Source of the DNA: JAJKIP01 sp040509055
GTDB lineage: Bacteria > Bacteroidota > Bacteroidia > Chitinophagales > Chitinophagaceae
Length of the DNA: 5,932 bases
Reading direction: 5' to 3'
Assembly: GCA_040509055.1 (NCBI GenBank)
Contig: JBEVLT010000130.1
Span: forward strand, 1-5,932
The notes under the pieces were generated by a model, which ran no database searches, was not told the origin of the DNA, and saw nothing but the letters and a program-made list of their open reading frames with translations. Position numbers and translations under genes: made by a program. The first letter of the stretch is position 1. Every line of letters starts with the position of its first letter. Of the stretch, positions 4,147 through 5,932 are shown in pieces.

Positions 4147-5932
4147 ATGAAGCAACTCCTCTTATTGGCAACAGCGGCTGCTTTCAGCACGGTTGTATTT
4201 GCACAGCAGACAGCTTACTATTCCGACCCCGATGCCAAATTCAAAGAAGCCAAAGAATACTTTCAGAGAGAGCAGTATAGCCTGGCTTACCCGCTGCTGA
4301 AGGAGCTGAAGCAGGACATAAGGGAAACCGATATGGCAAATCATGCCGTAACCGTGCAGGAGATCGGTTATTATGCCACGGTGTGCGGGCTGAAGCAGGA
4401 TGAAAGCCGGGCCGCCGCGGACGCCACCAGCTATATCAACAACGAAAAGAATACGGCCCGCGTACAGATGATGCACTATCACCTGGGTGAATACTATTTC
4501 CGCCGCCGCGACTTTGCACAGGCGGTGAACCAGTACGAACAGGCGAATATCGCCAACCTGAGCAACAAGGACATCGCCGGTATGAAGTTTCACCAGGGGT
4601 ATGCGTATTTCACCATGCAGCAGTTTGCCAAAGCCAAGCCCTTGTTCAACACTATCCGGTCCATGAAGGACGATCCCAATTACATCGATGCGAACTATTA
4701 TTACGGATTTTTAGCTTTCCGCGACAGGCAGTACGGCGAAGCGCTGGAAAGCTTCAGGCTGGTGGAGAATGAATCACCGTATGCTACCGTCGTTCCCTAT
4801 TATATCGCCCATATCTATTACATACAGGGAAAGAAGGACGAAGCGCTGGCCTATGCAGAAGCCAGGCTGAAAGGCGGCAACGCGCAATACTACGACCTGG
4901 AGATGAAGCAGATGGTCGGGCATGCTTATTTCGAGCGCCGGGAATATGATAAAGCGCTGCCGTTTCTCCAGGACTATGTAAGCCGCTCCGAAAAAGTGCG
5001 CCGCGAAGACCTGTACGAACTTTCTTATGCCTATTACCAGGCCAACCAGTTGAATAAAGCCATCGAGGGGTTCAAGCAGCTGAGCGGCAAAGAAGATTCG
5101 CTGAGCCAGAGCGCCATGTACCTGCTGGGCGATGCTTACCTGAAAACAGGCCAGAAAAGCAATGCCCGCAACGCCTTCCTGTTTTGTGCGTCCAACAGCA
5201 GCAACCGGCAGCAGCAGGAAGTATCGAAGTTCCAGTATGCCAAACTTTCTTACGAGCTCGGTTACCAGGACGAGGCATTGAACGGCTTTCGGTCCTTCCT
5301 GACCGATTACCCTTCTTCAGTATACAGCACCGAAGCAAAAGACCTGCTGGTGGGTGTGCTGGCCAATACGAACAATTACCGGGAAGCACTGTCGCTGCTG
5401 GAAGGTATGAACAATCCTACGCCCAATGCCAAACGGCTTTACCCGCGCATTCTCTACGGCCGCGCTACCGAACTGGTGAATGACGGCCGGCTGGCGGATG
5501 CCGATGCGCTGCTGGACAAAGCGCTGAACGATGCAAACAACGGATCCGTGCTGCCGCTGATCAACTTCTGGAAAGGAGAGATCGCCTACCGCACCAACCG
5601 ATTGGACGATGCCATCAAATATTACAATGCCTATATGAGCGCAGGTGCGCCATCAGGCGGCGAAGCCAATGCCACCAATGGCCGCTACAACCTGGGTTAT
5701 TGCTACCTCCGCAAAGAAAACTATGCAGCCGCCCTTGAGTTTTTCGAACCCCTGTCAAGAAATGCTTCGCTGTCGTCCAGCGAGCTGGTGCAGGACGCTT
5801 ACCTGCGCACGGCCGACTGTTATTACATGCAGCGCAACTATACCAAAGCGAAAGTGATGTATGACAACGTGATCAAATTTTCCTGGCCTGCCGAGGACTA
5901 TGCTACGTTCCAGACCGGTATGATCACGGGCA
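4147..5932 (+). CDS. Secreted tetratricopeptide-repeat protein (partial, runs off the right edge)
   Basis: Open from ATG 4147 to the window end, giving 595 residues with no stop. The start is supported by the ribosome-binding site AAAGGA and by a clear signal peptide: MKQ, a hydrophobic core, and probable cleavage after VVFA (residue 19) before QQTAYY. No lipobox cysteine is seen, so it should be a soluble or peripherally bound periplasmic protein. The rest is almost wholly helical TPR-type repeats, about 14 by eye, for example near residues 31-54, 106-136, 144-170, 180-206, 252-280, 286-312, 358-390, 470-498, 511-538 and 548-576. Typical positions are visible, as in HYHLGEYYFRRRDFAQAV and RYNLGYCYLRKENYAAAL. 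FLTDYPSSVYSTEAKDLL resembles the BamD/YbgF-type repeats of envelope assembly proteins. It is probably a protein-binding scaffold in the periplasm or at the outer membrane; the partner is unknown. Codon usage is like its neighbours. Confidence 0.9.
   Translation, partial: MKQLLLLATAAAFSTVVFAQQTAYYSDPDAKFKEAKEYFQREQYSLAYPLLKELKQDIRETDMANHAVTVQEIGYYATVCGLKQDESRAAADATSYINNEKNTARVQMMHYHLGEYYFRRRDFAQAVNQYEQANIANLSNKDIAGMKFHQGYAYFTMQQFAKAKPLFNTIRSMKDDPNYIDANYYYGFLAFRDRQYGEALESFRLVENESPYATVVPYYIAHIYYIQGKKDEALAYAEARLKGGNAQYYDLEMKQMVGHAYFERREYDKALPFLQDYVSRSEKVRREDLYELSYAYYQANQLNKAIEGFKQLSGKEDSLSQSAMYLLGDAYLKTGQKSNARNAFLFCASNSSNRQQQEVSKFQYAKLSYELGYQDEALNGFRSFLTDYPSSVYSTEAKDLLVGVLANTNNYREALSLLEGMNNPTPNAKRLYPRILYGRATELVNDGRLADADALLDKALNDANNGSVLPLINFWKGEIAYRTNRLDDAIKYYNAYMSAGAPSGGEANATNGRYNLGYCYLRKENYAAALEFFEPLSRNASLSSSELVQDAYLRTADCYYMQRNYTKAKVMYDNVIKFSWPAEDYATFQTGMITG

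Noticed and set aside
4162..4593. 143-codon minus-strand open frame with hydrophobic translation
   Set aside because: Antisense to the signal peptide and first repeats of the TPR gene, which has a good start and continues for the rest of the window.

Overview
The window looks like ordinary chromosomal DNA from a member of the Bacteroidota, probably of the Chitinophagaceae type. This is an inference. It rests on the kinds of proteins present (a short-form homogentisate dioxygenase, a DUF6526-like membrane protein, a long secreted TPR protein), on start codons that mostly lack strong Shine-Dalgarno sequences, and on a -7 element matching the Bacteroidota consensus TAnnTTTG.

Layout from left to right. 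Bases 3-131 hold the 3' end of an unrecognised plus-strand gene, followed by a strong rho-independent terminator (184-209). Homogentisate 1,2-dioxygenase (232-1389, +) is the best-recognised gene; it opens the ring of homogentisate in tyrosine/phenylalanine breakdown. A small two-helix DUF6526-like membrane protein (about 1511-1939, +) follows. It meets the minus-strand cluster head-on with no spacer: the palindrome TGATCA supplies both stop codons. The minus-strand cluster, read right to left, is DoxX-family membrane protein (3841-3434), YbgC-like acyl-CoA thioesterase (3373-2963) and M50 site-2 protease-like membrane metalloprotease (2953-1940). The last two are 9 bases apart and are probably co-transcribed. 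A 305-base divergent intergenic region (3842-4146) separates DoxX from a long secreted TPR protein (4147 to beyond the right edge, +).

The genes do not form one obvious pathway. The dioxygenase is catabolic. The thioesterase, protease, DoxX protein and DUF6526 protein are membrane or housekeeping types, and the TPR protein is probably a periplasmic or outer-membrane scaffold. I see no tRNA, rRNA, CRISPR array, transposase or phage gene. I found no convincing new system. The points most worth a second look are a perfect DnaA-box sequence between two 10-base direct repeats in the divergent region, overlapping palindromes across the TPR ribosome-binding site and start codon, the spacer-free convergent junction with two small hairpins, and the terminator only 22 bases before the dioxygenase start.
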